Below, piece after piece: positions 13,401 through 28,400 of a DNA stretch of 64,000 nt (positions are counted from its first letter, which is position 1; each line of letters begins with the position of its first letter). The stretch covers positions 1 through 64,000 of the forward strand of contig JAIPMN010000179.1 of the NCBI GenBank assembly GCA_020650975.1. Direction: 5' to 3'. The notes under the pieces are model-generated. The model worked only from the letters and a program-made list of their open reading frames with translations, ran no database searches and was not told the DNA's origin. Both the position numbers and the translations under genes were made by a program. The stretch comes from Apostichopus californicus. Its lineage: Eukaryota > Echinodermata > Holothuroidea > Aspidochirotida > Stichopodidae.

Positions 13401-16400
13401 CCTGGAGAATATTTTATTTAAAGGGAATATATGGGAGACATAAGAACTGCTAGATTTGCTAAATTGGACACAAAGTTTCAATAAATGTACAGAACACTTT
13501 CCAGCCTTGATTATTGATGAGTTTTTTAATAGCCACTGGTCTGGTATTCATAATTTTGTACCAATCTTGAAGTTTTTACGGCAACATTAAAGCTGAGTTA
13601 GTCAGCCTTCACTGAATTTGATACCATCGAGTTAAACTTCTTATTTGCTAGAATTTATAGTCCCTTTAAAGAGAAGCCTGCAATGGATTTCCCAAAAGGA
13701 AGAACCATAGTACACAAGTCTTAAAAGTTATAAATCATTTCAGAGGCAATCTTGGTCATAGCAGAAGAAGAATTTTTAGAAGTTAACATATTATCCTCCT
13801 TTCTTTTCTATTCTTTTCTTTTTCTTCTTTGTGAAGGTAGCATTGCCAGGTCTCTAATACTTCAATATGATGAAATTCTACTCCAGGGGCCAAGCTAGAG
13901 CACCATACTCTGTTGTACGACCATGGTCTGTTTAGATGAGACATTGTCATTAAAATATGTATATATTAGGGATCACTCGATTTCATTACCCCACCAAGCA
14001 AAACCTTTTTAATTTTTGGATAAATCCATCATTTGTCGACATTGTTGTAAAGTGAGAAGACACCTTGTGCAGTCTCATAGCGGTTGGTCGATGATATGAG
14101 ATTGCTAGGTTATTTAGATTCCACAGAGCTTCCATATGAATTCATGGGAGGGATCCTCTAAGTGTTAACTTTGTATATTTTTTACTATATTTAGGTGGTA
14201 AGTACCACTATGTTAATGTCATGGCTATAGAAAAACCAGGGCATTTGTCAAGGCTACAATAGGCTTAGGTCTACAGAAAACTACCTGATAAATATATCAC
14301 AGTTTGAAACATCAAAACTATGAATATAATTGTAATTCTGACTGGCCCCAGAAGCTTTCTTGATTACATGGCAATTTCAGTTAACATGAAAAAGAGGTAC
14401 TTTAAACTTGTCTAAATATGACTGTTAGGCTAACAACAATGGCGTACAAGCTTTAAATATTTTTTACAGTACAACAATTTTGATTTTTGAATTACCTGAA
14501 ACAGAGGTACTTTGAGAATGGATGTGATTATTAGGCTGGAAAGGGCTTATATTAAAGATTTAGATCCCTTAATTACATGACAACTTCATTTAATACTTGA
14601 AAGAGAGGTTTGTAGTGCGTTAGCCTAACCATTAGGATCAAACAATTATTTCCTTATTGTACAACTCCTTACTTGAAGGAAAAGTCCCTTAATTAAGAGA
14701 GAATGTAACTGTTACATTTAAAGAGGCCTTAGCTTGATTTAATTATCATTACATAAAAATTTCACCACTTGAAGGAGAGGTCCTTAAAGAGTAAAGTTTG
14801 TTATTGTGAGGTTTACCAAAAAGCTATATTGTTTACTGCATGACAACTTCAATGAATGGAAGGAAGTAGGTCTTTTAAGTTTAGATGTTTGTATTATAGG
14901 CTTACATGGACCTAAAGCTTCACAAGTTCATTACTTTAAGGAGAGGTCCGCCACGAGTACATATATTGTTCAGCTGACCAATTAACGCATGACTATAGAT
15001 TTATTCTTCACTGCTATTACCAAGTTCGTGACTAGAGGGTGTGGTCCTTTAAGTGCCAATGTGATTGTTAGGATTTTATATGGGGACCCTAAATTTTATT
15101 CGCTTGTGGTTTGTGGTCAGCCTTAAATCATCCTTCCAATTTATCTGTAAATTCCCTTTCAACTCCCTGCCTCTGGTTAAGCTGCCCAGCTAACCTGAAA
15201 TGACCTTAACCCTGAGGGATTGCTTGCTTTAAGATTATTTGTTAGAAGCCAGTACAGTACAGTACAGTATAAACCATACGTTTACTGGACTTGCAAGTTT
15301 GAGTTTCTATAATAGCAGGGGTAATGAAGGATATAAACAGCTTATAGTTTTGTTATTTGTTAAAAATTAGCATGTAATTAATAGTCATGCCACAAATACA
15401 TCACAAATCTGGGCAATATAAACAGGCTATGAATTTTATAAGACAGTAACATATATTACAGGGATAGATGGGAACAATCACTGGTACACAAAGTATAATA
15501 CTTTGACAAGGAAAGGCAGAGTAGGGTAAACAGCTATGTCATAGTTTTTTTGGGTGAAGTCTGCTGCTGCTGGAAATGACTGACAGTTTTTGTAACTTTT
15601 GAGGGAGGGAAGAACAAATTTTTTGCTCACAGCTGCAGTTTGAGTTGAACTTGCCACAATCATTTGGTAATGTTGATATGCACCACCTCTGATGAAAAAA
15701 TCTCTGAAAATTCAAGTCCAACAATGCTGTATCCATCAGAAAGGTAACTTTCGACGCTGATCTAAGATTTCTTAGGATAGTGGGACTAAGAGACAATTGA
15801 CTATCAGTTGATATTGGAATTACTACCGTAAAAGCTATGCATTAATAGAACATGTCTTACATATTGAAAATCATGAGACTGTCATTTGTACCCATGTAAA
15901 TACTTTTCTTTAATATCAATATTTTACATCTTTCTTCCTCTTTCTGTTTTGTTTAATTGTTCATTTTAATTGTTCTCAATTTACAAAAGTTTCTCTTCAT
16001 TTTGCATGTATTCACTTTAACACTTAAGCATATTGATCCAGCAAGGGCATCTGATTACTGAGGTACAGCAGGGTAAAATCCAGGTCCCCAGTTGCACTTC
16101 CTCCCTTCCACATTCATTCCCAATTCAATCGGTTCTCTGCCTTCCCATTGGATGATATATACATGCATCCTACATCACTGGGAGTGGTGGAATAGCAGTG
16201 CTTCATAGTCTGTGTTGATTGGTTCTTTTATCTAAATGTCCTTTGACCCTACACAAGTAATCTAACCATCAAAGAGTTCACACAAGTACATCCTAACAGA
16301 TATACTAATTACCTCTGAACTGAAGGGTGACACCTGTGGCAGGTAGGTGACACAAGTTATCGTCTAATTGTCCTCCAACACTTAAGATTACATCACACCA

Positions 16401-19400
16401 AAATTACCCGGTTTGGGTTTAAATTAGGTTGCACTTGGCCCACCCTGAGGCAATATTACAACACTTGTCCTGGAGGACAAAATTTGTACCAAACCAGTAG
16501 GGGGAGGGGGGGTCCTACTATGTCTGACCACTGCTCACAATATAATAAATATTCAGAAATACCGAATTGTGAACCTGAGCTAAACAATGCCAACAATGAA
16601 ATAAAGTGCAAAAAAAAAGTAACTGTCAAACTTTGTTACCGAATTTGACGAGAAGCCATTCTGGGAACACACAAATCAAGAGAAGATGTAAACTATATCC
16701 ACTTTTTAGCCTGTGGACATAAATTAAGTTGTTATGAACAGGAAGCTTTTTGTCCAGTTTTCAGCTGTAAAAGAAGGCTCTATTATTTCCTCAGCTTCTT
16801 ATTTTAGACTGGACGAAAAAGGAAGCGTTGGGAATTGGAAATATTTGTACAAGAACAACGAACTTTGGAATATAGACTTTAATTTGATTCCAACACTGTC
16901 ATAAATCCTCTCGGTACTCGGCTAACGAATACCGAGACGTCCTGTTGAGCGATGGTATTATTACAGGTGAATGAATCGTGAAATTATTCAAAAGAGATCG
17001 ATTTTACGATGACTATAGTTTTCAAAATAATAATTGGAAAGTTTGAAAAATAAAGTTATTTTTTCCCCCATATTTGATAAGATCAAGGCAGAACACAGAA
17101 ACAACACAATCTCTCTAGAGGCCATCGTGTGAAGATAAACAGCTAATCAATACTCCAACAAAACATTTAGCATACTCGGACAGGACCAACCAATCCAATG
17201 CCACTTTGAATGTTACATCTAGGTCTCTGTTATCTATGTGATGAATAACTAATTTCAATATTAAATTACTTACTGCTTGTGCTATGGATAGCAGCTGGAT
17301 GTGTTTAAATGCTTAAAGATCATCACCATTCGTTCCCAATTTTAGCATGCTAAAAATTGCCAGCTTTTCAAAATCACTTAACATGGAGATTCCGATTCTG
17401 CAACTTCTTTTCTAGCATATTTGTGGGCAAGACTAGGCTATGTGTAATGTGACTCCTGAACATACAACACATCATTAGTCGGTTGCATGGTGACCGTCTT
17501 CGAGGCAAAGTAATTACAGATGGTAATATCCAGAGGTTAACAAAGCAATTCTACGTAACACCATACAATGGAAATATTTAAGTTTTCAATCAGAAAGAAT
17601 ATTTATTGTAAAATTCCGTTGTCATTTTCTTAAATCTCTCTGCCTCTATTGATTCCAACAAAGCAAAATCTCTGAATTCCTGAAAATTTGTCAAATTTTC
17701 ATCAGTTTTCATCCTTTTGACAACACATACTATTTTTCTCTGTAATTTTTCAATCTTTTTCACAAAGGTTTTGGCTGTGTTTTCCTTTCCATGGGTAGAT
17801 GGTTTTGATGGTGAATTTTGTCAGGGACAGGAAGGCTTATGACTCAATGATCTGTACACTGCAGTACATAAAGAAAGCATTGCAGATTGATTTTCCTTCT
17901 TTACATTTATATGTGTTTAGCTTTCGCTTGTGATTTCATGCAAGAACTAACAGGAGACACTCAATATCCCTCAAGGATTAATCAATATGGTATTGCATCA
18001 CAGAGCATTGCAGTCAAGCATAACAATGAATACTTAAATATTCAGAAGACTAGCAATGATTGCCATGAACCTAAAATGTCACCTTTTAAAAATCCCATGT
18101 GGCAAACTGATTTACCAACAGTGCAGGAAAAGAGAAAGAATGTATGGGGCTGACATGGCAGTAGGGCCCAGTGAATAAAGAGTAAAAGGTCCTTAAAAGT
18201 ATAAGTGTGGGGCCATAAAGACTGTAGGGCACAGTGACTGAAAAGATAGGTCCTTAAAACTATGAGTGTGGGGCCAAATTGGCCATAGGGCCTAATGAAT
18301 AAGAAGGAAAGTTGCATACTAATTTTGTGGGAAGGTTACAGCTGTAGGGTCCAGTTAATGACAGGGAAGGTCCATACTTTATGAGTGTGAGTGCCATATA
18401 AGTTGTAGGACCTTGTGGATGAAAGGAAAAGCCATAATTCCAAACAAGATTTATCCAGAGTACTGAAGGTAATTGTGTGATGACTTGATAAGGAATGATT
18501 GGTGAAGGGGGAGGGGGGCGTTGGGGGACAGACAGCTGGGATGTAGGAGGGTAAGAAGGTATTGTGCACTGATGGTTTAGTTATGATGACACATTTGAAT
18601 AGGTATGGATGATTAACATCTGATGTGACATTAATGCAAAGACAAAATGCACAAACAACAATATATTTTGTGTTCATGTATTTCAATTGTGGGAGCTGCT
18701 ACATTACCACTGCTTATTCTCAATCACTTCCAGTCCTTAATAGAACTAAAAAATGCTCAAAGTAATTCATTTCTGTATTCTAGAGCTAGCATCACCCGTT
18801 TCCCCTCCTCCCCCTCCCCCCTCAAAAAAAGGTCATAAATATCACTAAGAAAGTTACACAATTTTGCTAAATTACCAACCAATCAAATATTCCTGTGTAT
18901 GTTGGTCTAATTTCCAGTGGCAAACAGAAACATGTTGGGTTGAAAAGGCTTCCAGAAAATTATACTCGCAAAGGAAATCTTTGTAACATGTTTTCTATTA
19001 TTATAATTTTATCTAGAGGGGAGGGGGGGGGGAAAATAATACAAATCACTTTTCTGTTTGTCTAGAATTTCTGTCACCTCAATTAACCTAAATGTGTTCA
19101 GAGTAAGCAAAGGGCAGAAAAAAAACAAGCTGTTGACATTTATTGGGAATTTGTGAAAAAAGAAATTGTCTGTCAGCCTCAAACCAGCATCTGTCAGTTT
19201 CTTGCTTTCCTTGGGCGTCACATTAACCCAATTATTTACCATTCCCTGATCAAGCTTGTGATCTTGTAAATAATTCCATTCCATGTAAAAAAAAAAAAAC
19301 TTTATATCTGTGATCATTATTCCGTTTATCATAGTCATGCTGAGTCAGCATGTAGTAAAATATCCAAATCCAGGGAAGGAGACAACAAAAAATAGAGAGT

Positions 19401-22400
19401 AAAAAAATGAGGGAGAGATGGAACAATTTTGAAAAAGAGACTGCAAAGTATTTAAAGCTATATTTTAATGTATGCATATGTAGATAGTAGTGTTCACTTA
19501 CCCACAGCATCGTGGTGATACAAAGTGATTAAAGAAAGATAAGGTACCTGGTAACATTACCATTATTCACTGGTTAATTTAACACATAAAAATCACAGCA
19601 GGAACAACAAAATTTAGGCACGTTCAATTAAGTGAAATGGATTGCTATTAAATAGATAAATCATTATGCTACATTAACTTTGTGGTTTGAAAACTTTTCT
19701 GTACTGCATTTAACTGTTAATAAAACAGAAACTGGGAGTATAGTTAATCAAGCGGTTGTAAGTATATACATCCTTCAGTTAGATTACATATCCAATTATG
19801 TGTGAATATTACACGTTGAGAGCACATACTGAATGTAGCTTTAAATAGAAAGTAAACAGATCGATGCATGGTCTAGAGTTAACACTATCACAAGATTTGA
19901 TAACTGTTAATAACACAGAAACTGGGAGTCTAGTTAATCAAGCGGTTATATATCCCTCAGTTAGATAACATATCCAATTATGTGTGAATATTACATGTTG
20001 AGAGCACATACTGAATGTAGCTTTAAATAGAAAGTAAACAGATCGATGCATGGTCTTAGAGTTAATAATATCACTATCACTCGCATCAGTAATGTTTGAT
20101 TGATAACACTTCTACTTCACTACCTTCCATTTTTATTTTTGACTCTTCAAAATTCCAATCATAAATGTTAATTCTCTATTACCAATCTCGTACCAATGCC
20201 TCCATCCTCACCGCCCATCCCAGCACCAATCTATCTCAGCCTATCCCAGCTGGGTAATCATGCAAACTTGCCACAAAATATAAAGACATTATAAAGCCCA
20301 GTTCTCATCAGAAGCTTTGATTATCACATCATCTATCAGTCCTTCTAGTCACCCTTCAAAGTGATAGCTCTGGATAATGTGACACCTAATGACTCTTAAT
20401 TGACCCCACCTCATACCCTCTGCTACCCAAGGCAACATTTTTAAGGATGTTATCAGGTCTTATCCTCTTTGGGTGTCTGAATAGCAAATGTGGTTGTCAG
20501 AAACAAAATGTAGCAAAAACTAATAAAGAATGACCAATATTTACACTGTAGGAGAGATGTGTAGGTTTCATGAATACAACAACAGTTTGGCGCTAGTCAC
20601 ACCCCCCCTTAGAGTGAATCATAGGCATACCACTATTTTTGTTTTATTCAATATCTCCATAGTGATGGAGGGGGTGTAATACAAAAATTTCATTTTGGAG
20701 TTATTTAGTTAAAATCTAATCTGACTTTGATGTAATTGACTTCCAAAGCTGATTTTGTTAGTTGGCACAGAAAGTTGATCGTCTGGAACAAGCTTGACAG
20801 TCCTTCAAAGTCAATATGCCTGATTGCTTTTAAGATGATTACAATTCTCCATCTATTCCTATTTCCCACTTCCATTGTAACCCTTTACATTAAGAGCCAC
20901 ACAAATTTGTGCAGTTAGCCTATTTTCTTCTTTTTCCAGTTTTCTTTCAACCAGTTAATAACCAGTGTTATTTTAACCCAGGTCTTGTGGCAGTCTCGGT
21001 CTCTCATATATTTGCCATCAGCTGTTTCATGTTGGTAAAGTTAATCTTCTGAGTATATTAAGCTGAAGTGAGTCTATGCTATACCCTCCCCCCCCCCCCC
21101 CACAGGTTGCTAAATTCTTCATCCTCCCACCCGATTTTTTCATGTTCCTCCCACTCACAGAGCCTCCAGCCTCAAATTTCACTTCTATAATCAGTTAATC
21201 TTTATGTGTTAAACCTGACAGGAAATAATCTGTGTGCAATGAAGCCACCTACTGCCCTTGGCCTTTGGACGTGAATCTCTAATAATAGTTGGGTTACAGT
21301 CCTAAAACAGGTCAGCATTGAACCAATGGATATCACTACCAGGACATCATTGGGTCAGCTTTACTTCAATTTAAAGAAATGTGGGACATATAGGAAAGGT
21401 TACAAGGTACAACGATATGCATCATAAAGCTTTATAAAGCACCAATTACCTTGTAGCAAAACTACTTTCACTGATGTCGCACGTTTTGGGGGAAATCATT
21501 TCAATTTATGAATGTCATTTAAAAGCCTCTGGCATAGAATTGATTCAAATATTGCTTGTTCAAATTTAGGAGGGAAGAGGACATGAAACAAAACAAATAC
21601 AAAAAAAAAATGGTTTACAAATGGTACTATGAATGTATGACATTTCTGGTCACCTTAGGTTAAGAAAAAAAAATTTGATATAAAAGTCAAAGGACCCTGA
21701 ACTATTTGATCCTAGCAATCTCCCTGTCATGGAAATCCATCTCAAAATCAGTGCATGAGAACTGATACCCTGTAGGCGGCACGGGGGATCAGTGACCGCC
21801 AGCAGTTTACGATGGTATCAGGATTCAGAAATTAATACTGTATTAATATTGTCAGCACCAAATGCAATCTCCCACTCACATAAATAGCTAAAAATAATCA
21901 TGATGTTATTTATAAAAAAGTTATTGGCCAAATTGAAATGAAAACCAAGAATATGCAAGGTTATTAAACAAAATGTCAGCACATTTTTCTCTCCTGTGGG
22001 ATTTAAAAGATTCAGAGGAATGTAACATCTGTGTTTAGAAGGGCTCAAAACTACTCCCATGTGGGAGTTAAGAGAAAACAAAAAACATGGTTCAAACAAA
22101 AGTTTCTCCTCTCCAAACTAATTTGTCATCATTTGATTTTAGAAGTACCATCTTTCACAAAGTAATGACAGATATTTAAGCAAAGAATCCACTGGTTATT
22201 TGAACCATATCTGGTATTGAATACAACATTTGCTATGAAATTCCCTATCAAAGGTTCTTTAGGGGGGTAATTGGTTCCACTGGACCATACCAGCAGGACA
22301 ATATAAAGACACATCAATGTTGTTCTACGGTCTGGGTATAAAAATAATAAAAGATCTGATATTAAACTCTCATGAAAGTTTTATAGACAGTTCAAAGAAG

Positions 22401-25400
22401 ATTGAATATTTCTTCCGATCATAAAAGGGATTAGTTTCAGACTAAAGACAAAGAGTGTCATACTCAAAAAATAAGAAGAGTTAACAAAACATTTTAGTCT
22501 CTCTCTCTCTAGCTCTCTCCCTTTCTTAGAGCTAGCATTCAGTTGTTCATAGTTAGACATTTATCAAAAAGTTTTCCAATCATGGCTGTAATCTTTCTTT
22601 ACCCTCTCAAATGGGTCTTAAATTTTTCTCAGCAGTGCCTTTAAACTTCCCCCACCCCCACCCCGAACCCTACCTCCTACCTTCCCACGATCACCAGGTT
22701 GATAGAAAGAACTAACATAGTTTTAAATACATTGTTTTGCAAACAAAAGGTACGGTTTAATGGGAGGGAGAGGTGAGGAGAGGAGAGGTGTGGAGAGGAA
22801 AGGGGAAGGAGACAATGCATGTCAACAGAACTATAAATAGAACCAACGAACATAATATTTTGCAATGTGTAAATAGCACCTATACACCCCTCCACCCCCC
22901 AGCTCTCTTTGCCCATTTCTCTCCCACATCATACTTGCACTGGATGTCATCCGAGTTTCTACCTTTTGCCTTCAAGCATTTGAAACGTCAAGTTTAGGTG
23001 CCTTCCACCTGCCATTTTATTTCCACTAAGCTTCACTTTCATGAATTATTGTGAAGTCTGTTGGCATTTCATTTCAGGCTGTTTATTAGCGACAAGTGGA
23101 ATAACTGATTACAGAGAAAGAACAACATTCGCACGTACACAATCAATATCTCCTTAGTGTTGTCAACTAATCATCACAGAAACAACTTGATCTTACATTG
23201 AATCGTGTGTGGGGGATGTTGGCATAATTTGACATTAAAATTTAATACCAAACATCATAACAACGAACTTTTCCAAGGTTACATGTCCGATCAAAGAGAT
23301 CAGCTTCCGACCTGTAAAAAAGAACATTAATATCCTAAATCTGATTTTTCCAATTTGTCTTTAAAGATTATAATCTAACATCTAGACGATACGGATATAT
23401 AACTTCCATGGATATCCATGGAAAGTCATTCTCAATCCAAGTTTCAGCTCACAAATCTAACAAAGTGACTCCCAATTTCCTATTTTGGATTAATATCAAA
23501 CTTTTGGCAGATTTAAAATCCATTTAACTCTTCAGCTTATAATTCCACTCTGTGAACTGGATTGGATAAATATCCAACTTTTCACTTCATTTGGTAATTT
23601 ATCATAATCCAACTAAATACCATTTGAGATAAGATATTTATGACTTGTAACCAACAGTTGGCTTTAAATGCTATCCAATGTTTCGTTCTGCCTGATCAGT
23701 AATATATATATATAGACTGGTAAAGAATTCAGCATATTTAGGTCCAATTAAAGTAACCTTTGACTTAGTGAATGCACTTTTTAGGTAGAATGACATTTTT
23801 CAATTTTAGTTATAGAGTGCAGACTCGGTTCAACTTTAGCTAATGTACAAATTGGCATGGTAATGTAGCCAGAGGGAAGTACTTATGACTTTGAGACCTA
23901 TGTGCTTAGAATAGGGATTATTTCTGCAAAATGAAGGCTATATTTTTATGTCAGTTCACAAAGTCCTCATGTATTTTTCTTTCATCTTGTTTTTCACTCC
24001 TCCCAACCCTCACTGGCAAACATGCAATCATATGAATGCACCCCCCCCCCCATACACCCACTTAAAATTCAGTCATCATAAACTGACTTGGAGAGAAAAC
24101 GGTTTACAAATAAATGCCTGACATGGCAGTGAGAATAGAGATGCAACCAAATATAGATAATTTAGCATATGTACAGCAAGAAACCACCTGTTTAAAGAGA
24201 TATTCTGATAGCAAGGAATTTAACAGTTATCTTGAAGGAGAGGAATACGCGACGCTGGTAAACCCCATCTCCATATCTTGTTCCTAGATCTGGAGATATG
24301 ATTGATTGAATGCATCTTGTTTTGATTGACATCAACATGCAACTTTTATGGTGGAAACATTTTATTCTGTCATTTTTGGATTTTATAGTGGGTTAATTAT
24401 TATAAAGAAAACCACAAACATCTTCCACTGAATTACCGTTACCATGACAGAATCCATCACTCTGCTTGTTGCCAGATGCCTTAGCAAACTATCGAGAAAT
24501 TTGACAAAATTCATAACTTTACCATGCAAACTGCTATGAGAATGTGGTTTTTTACCTTAAAGATGCTTTTTTTTGTTAAGCAATCAACTTCAGCAACCAG
24601 AATATCCCTTTAATTCCCAGGTAGAACTGTTACTAGGTAACATGAACCCTCCTGTTACTAGGTAACATGAACCCTCCTGTTACTAGGTAACATGAACCCT
24701 CCTGTTACTAGGTAACATGAACCCTCCTGTTACTAGGTAACATGAATCCTCTCAAACATGGCAGGAGAAGAACCCACAGTGACGTATCCATAGCAAGGCT
24801 GATTGGCTGATTAAATTAATAAATTGTAAAATAGATGTCCTTCCAGTGGATATAACAGTAGCCAACAAAAGCACTGGCTCTTAGAAAACAGAGATGCAAG
24901 TAAAGGCTCTTCAGAAGTAAGTACCTTCACTGAAAGAAACTCATCGAGTCTGGTTGGTATTTTGCAGTATTTGTTATCAACTTGGGTTTTAATTAATCAC
25001 ATTAATGTGACAGAAATACTCATGATTAATGACACTTGTGTGTTGCAGGACCTTTGTGTCCCTCCCTGATTGAACTATGGGAATTGCTACCCTGAAGAAA
25101 GTTTTCTACCTTTTTCACACCCACCCACCCCCCTCCTTGCCCAATCCACCAAATTGCTTTTATAGCATATTCCTTTTCCACTTATCTATCTTTGAAGGTC
25201 ACATTCTATCTGTGCTTGTCCTGTATGTGAATATGCAAGTTTCTTAAAATTTGTAGCAGTATCCAAATGTATCATTCCTTGTCAGATCTGACCTTACACA
25301 GCTTGACTAAAGTTTGCTGTAAACTTTGGGAAAGGTCTGACATGATAAACCATAACGAGATACCATAATTTCTGAATGGACATTACTTACAACTGCATGT

Positions 25401-28400
25401 GTACCGACCAATCCCAAACCAAGCACATCCAGTCGTTACTTAACTGTATTATAAAATGGTTTGAATGAATATGCTTCTAAAACATTGAAAATCAGGAATG
25501 ACCTTTGAAAGGTCATCTGAAGATCATGAAGAGCAGTGACATCCTGACAAACATCCGAAGGTACCCTTTGATGTTCCTAGGACAAACAGCATAAGCACAT
25601 CCAAATCAAGCTGTTAATTTGAAAAATTTGCTCTTAAACAATTTTTAAAGTCACCCAGGCAAATAAATTGTCCACTATGAACATATGTGACCTTCTGAAG
25701 TCAAGTGACTTTATTTGGTTTCCTTCAGTTTAATTTTTTTTTTGCTTTGCTTTTTATATTGACCATTTTGAACACGAATTTCCGCCAAAGGGACATAGAA
25801 GGAAATCACAGTTTTTCTTCAGACAATTCTATACTTTTTAAGATTTCAAACGTCAGCCTGGAGATTTTGAAAAAAAAAAAAATGTGTGATAGTTTCTTAC
25901 CTTCCCACAGCTGCTTTTCTCCACAGCAACTTCTCTGAAGAAGAAGTACACATACGATCCAATTTCATAAGAGGACACAAAGTTCGGTTCTATTTGTGAG
26001 ATAGAAAAAACAGACAAAATATGAAGGTTAACAAAGCAATTTGCACTCCAAAGAGCCTTATATGGTTTCTGTTTGCTACAGAATGAAGTTATATTGATTC
26101 AAATCATGGTCAATTGTCATTCTTATTTTTCTTATGACTCACAATCATCTCACACTGTTTTTCCCCCGTCCATCCTTTAAGCCCTCACCCTTCCATCCAC
26201 AAGACAATCAGCATGACACAATTATTTCATTCCTTTCATCCTGTTCAACAAAATTAGTGGAAGTCAATGTTCATATAAAAACAGACCTGATGTTTCCCTC
26301 GGCTCTCAGCCCAAACACATTATGCACCCCCCCCCCACCTTGAATGATAATCGGAATCTGCTAGTATGTTGCCCTCGGCTCTCAGCCCAAACACATTATG
26401 CACCCCCCCCCCCCCCTTGAATGAGAATCAGACTCTGCTAGTATGTTGCACCAATTTCGTGCAGATTATCCAAATGGTTCTAATACAATTCACTGAAACA
26501 TATTAAACAATATGTTCAAATTTAAATGCTACAAACACATTACATTTATCTAGAGCACAAATTTACTTCTGCCTGATAACCCTTCCCATCCTCTCCAATC
26601 CATCATTCTCCATAAAAAAAGAATTTAAAAAACTGGCTATAAAATAAATACAGCCAAAATGGAGACTAGATATGAGAATCCTCCTCTGATCTTATGATAA
26701 ATATTATTACCATCTGTTCAACCTCTAAATATAGTACAAACTTAGAACATGAACTTCAAAATAATGGCAATGTTTATGATGACATAAAAAGCTGTTCCAC
26801 ATTAAATAGGTTAATTAGAAGACACTGAGATCTCCATAGTTATCTACAGGGTGCAATATGTCACGAGTTACAGCACTAGTTGAACAGACGATGATAGCAT
26901 CAATAACAAACATATCAATCACGACAAAAGTTAAAGTTGGACTCGCCAACAGAAGAGCCAGATACATTGGTTTTAGGGTTCAATCCAATTCTCAGCTGAG
27001 AACTCACTGCCAAATTATGAAAAGGAAATAAAGACAGTCTAATAGTTTAAAAAAAATTGTGGTACAATAACATATAGGACTTCACAACTTTGTAAATTTG
27101 GTCGCATTGATTTCCAAATTTTATGTTCATCTTTTTTCCTTGTGATTTACTATTTATCATTATTACTTGCACAATGACCCCTCCACTACAATTCAACATT
27201 ATAATGACTTTCAAGAGGGGTTGGTACAGCTGTAGGCAGCACTTAAACACCCCTGAACAGTGGTCTGACTTTGACCCGCCATCCCCCTCCAGTCCATATC
27301 TTAAACCTGTTTCAAGGGTCCTGTATATTGCAGTCAAGACTTCCTTGAGGTGAAAAACCTTGAAGAAGGAAAAACAACTAGCTCCTTTATGTTTCTTAGA
27401 TGTGGTTTCACTTGTTCCTAATTTCATCTTCCCAGGAAAAATGAGCTGTTTTAAAAAGACACAATATTCCAAACAACAGGTGTGCTGATTAGATTTCCAA
27501 GTTGGTATTTACAAATTTAAATGTTATCTCTATGGTAACAAGTTATGGAAGAGTTCAGGGAAGTGATTCAAGGTACATTGGCACAGTTAATTTTTTATTT
27601 GTATTAGGAGTCAACAATAATGTCACTATGGAAATTCATGTTAAATGGAACACATGCGTAACACATGTTTGTGTGCATTGCTAGTTATTCTATATCCATG
27701 AGATAAGTTTTTTTACTCGGTACTAAACAGGTCTTCATAACTACGTAAATACAGGGCATTCCTGCCAAAACAAGAACATGCTTCAAGTGGCTGCAGATGT
27801 GCCACATTTAGTAATTTACTATCTGAGCAAGGATAAAACCGAAAATTGACAAGAAATTCGGTTGTTTTGGCTTGCACATATTCTTTCTTTATAACAGAAA
27901 GGAAAACATAAACACAGATGGCCTTACCACTGAGCCACTTCGAATTCAACTGAGCAGTTCTCAAAGCCGGTGATGGCCCCAGGGTCCTATAGACGACAGG
28001 ATCTCGGGCTGTGAAATCCATGACAGTCCCAGAGTAAAGATCTCCTTCCTTGGTGAGGAGGGCTGTCGCATTGAATCTTGGGTCGTAAGGACATCGAGCT
28101 ATCCCAGAAAGTTCGGATTCCACTTCAGTCACATTATGCCTCTGTAATAAAAATAAACAAACAATTTGTCAACAAATTTCAATGTAGAACAAAGGGTGCC
28201 ATAGTTGTGCAAACACAAGTATAGAAGAAGAAAGATTTTCTTCCACTTTCAGAAGGAGTAGCGGACTTATACGTCCAACCCGATGACTCTGTACAACCTC
28301 ACCCACTATATATGTACACTGCCACTTTGCATACCTGATTTTGATGTGATCATGTGAGGAAAAGTATCTCAATCGAAAACCATTCCTGTGGATGAGGAAG

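Larger units (their letters stand above)
10037..25900 (-). other. Intron between exons e and f
   Basis: The largest intron in the window, 15864 bases. It holds a decayed array at 14380-15102, another at 18139-18440, a 190-base duplication at 19711-20067, a five-copy 25-base minisatellite at 24627-24751, a 10-base G run at 19023 and C runs at 21088 and 24041. A short (CAGTA)n patch lies near 15252-15270. Elsewhere there is AT-rich sequence with scattered short open frames on both strands that have no recognisable product. Confidence 0.8.

Noticed and set aside
15539-15796. Minus-strand frame containing [10 protein letters not shown], briefly considered as the HDCGK segment of the semaphorin.
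   Set aside because: No FFFRE or other sema motif nearby; the true CGK is in the exon at 25901-25989.
18042-18317. A minus-strand open frame of 91 codons with repeated segments.
   Set aside because: It lies over a degenerate 60-base tandem array and its repeats mirror the DNA units.
27047-27472. Minus-strand open frame of 141 codons between exons d and e.
   Set aside because: No domain, membrane or repeat signature; exon d joins exon e in phase without it.
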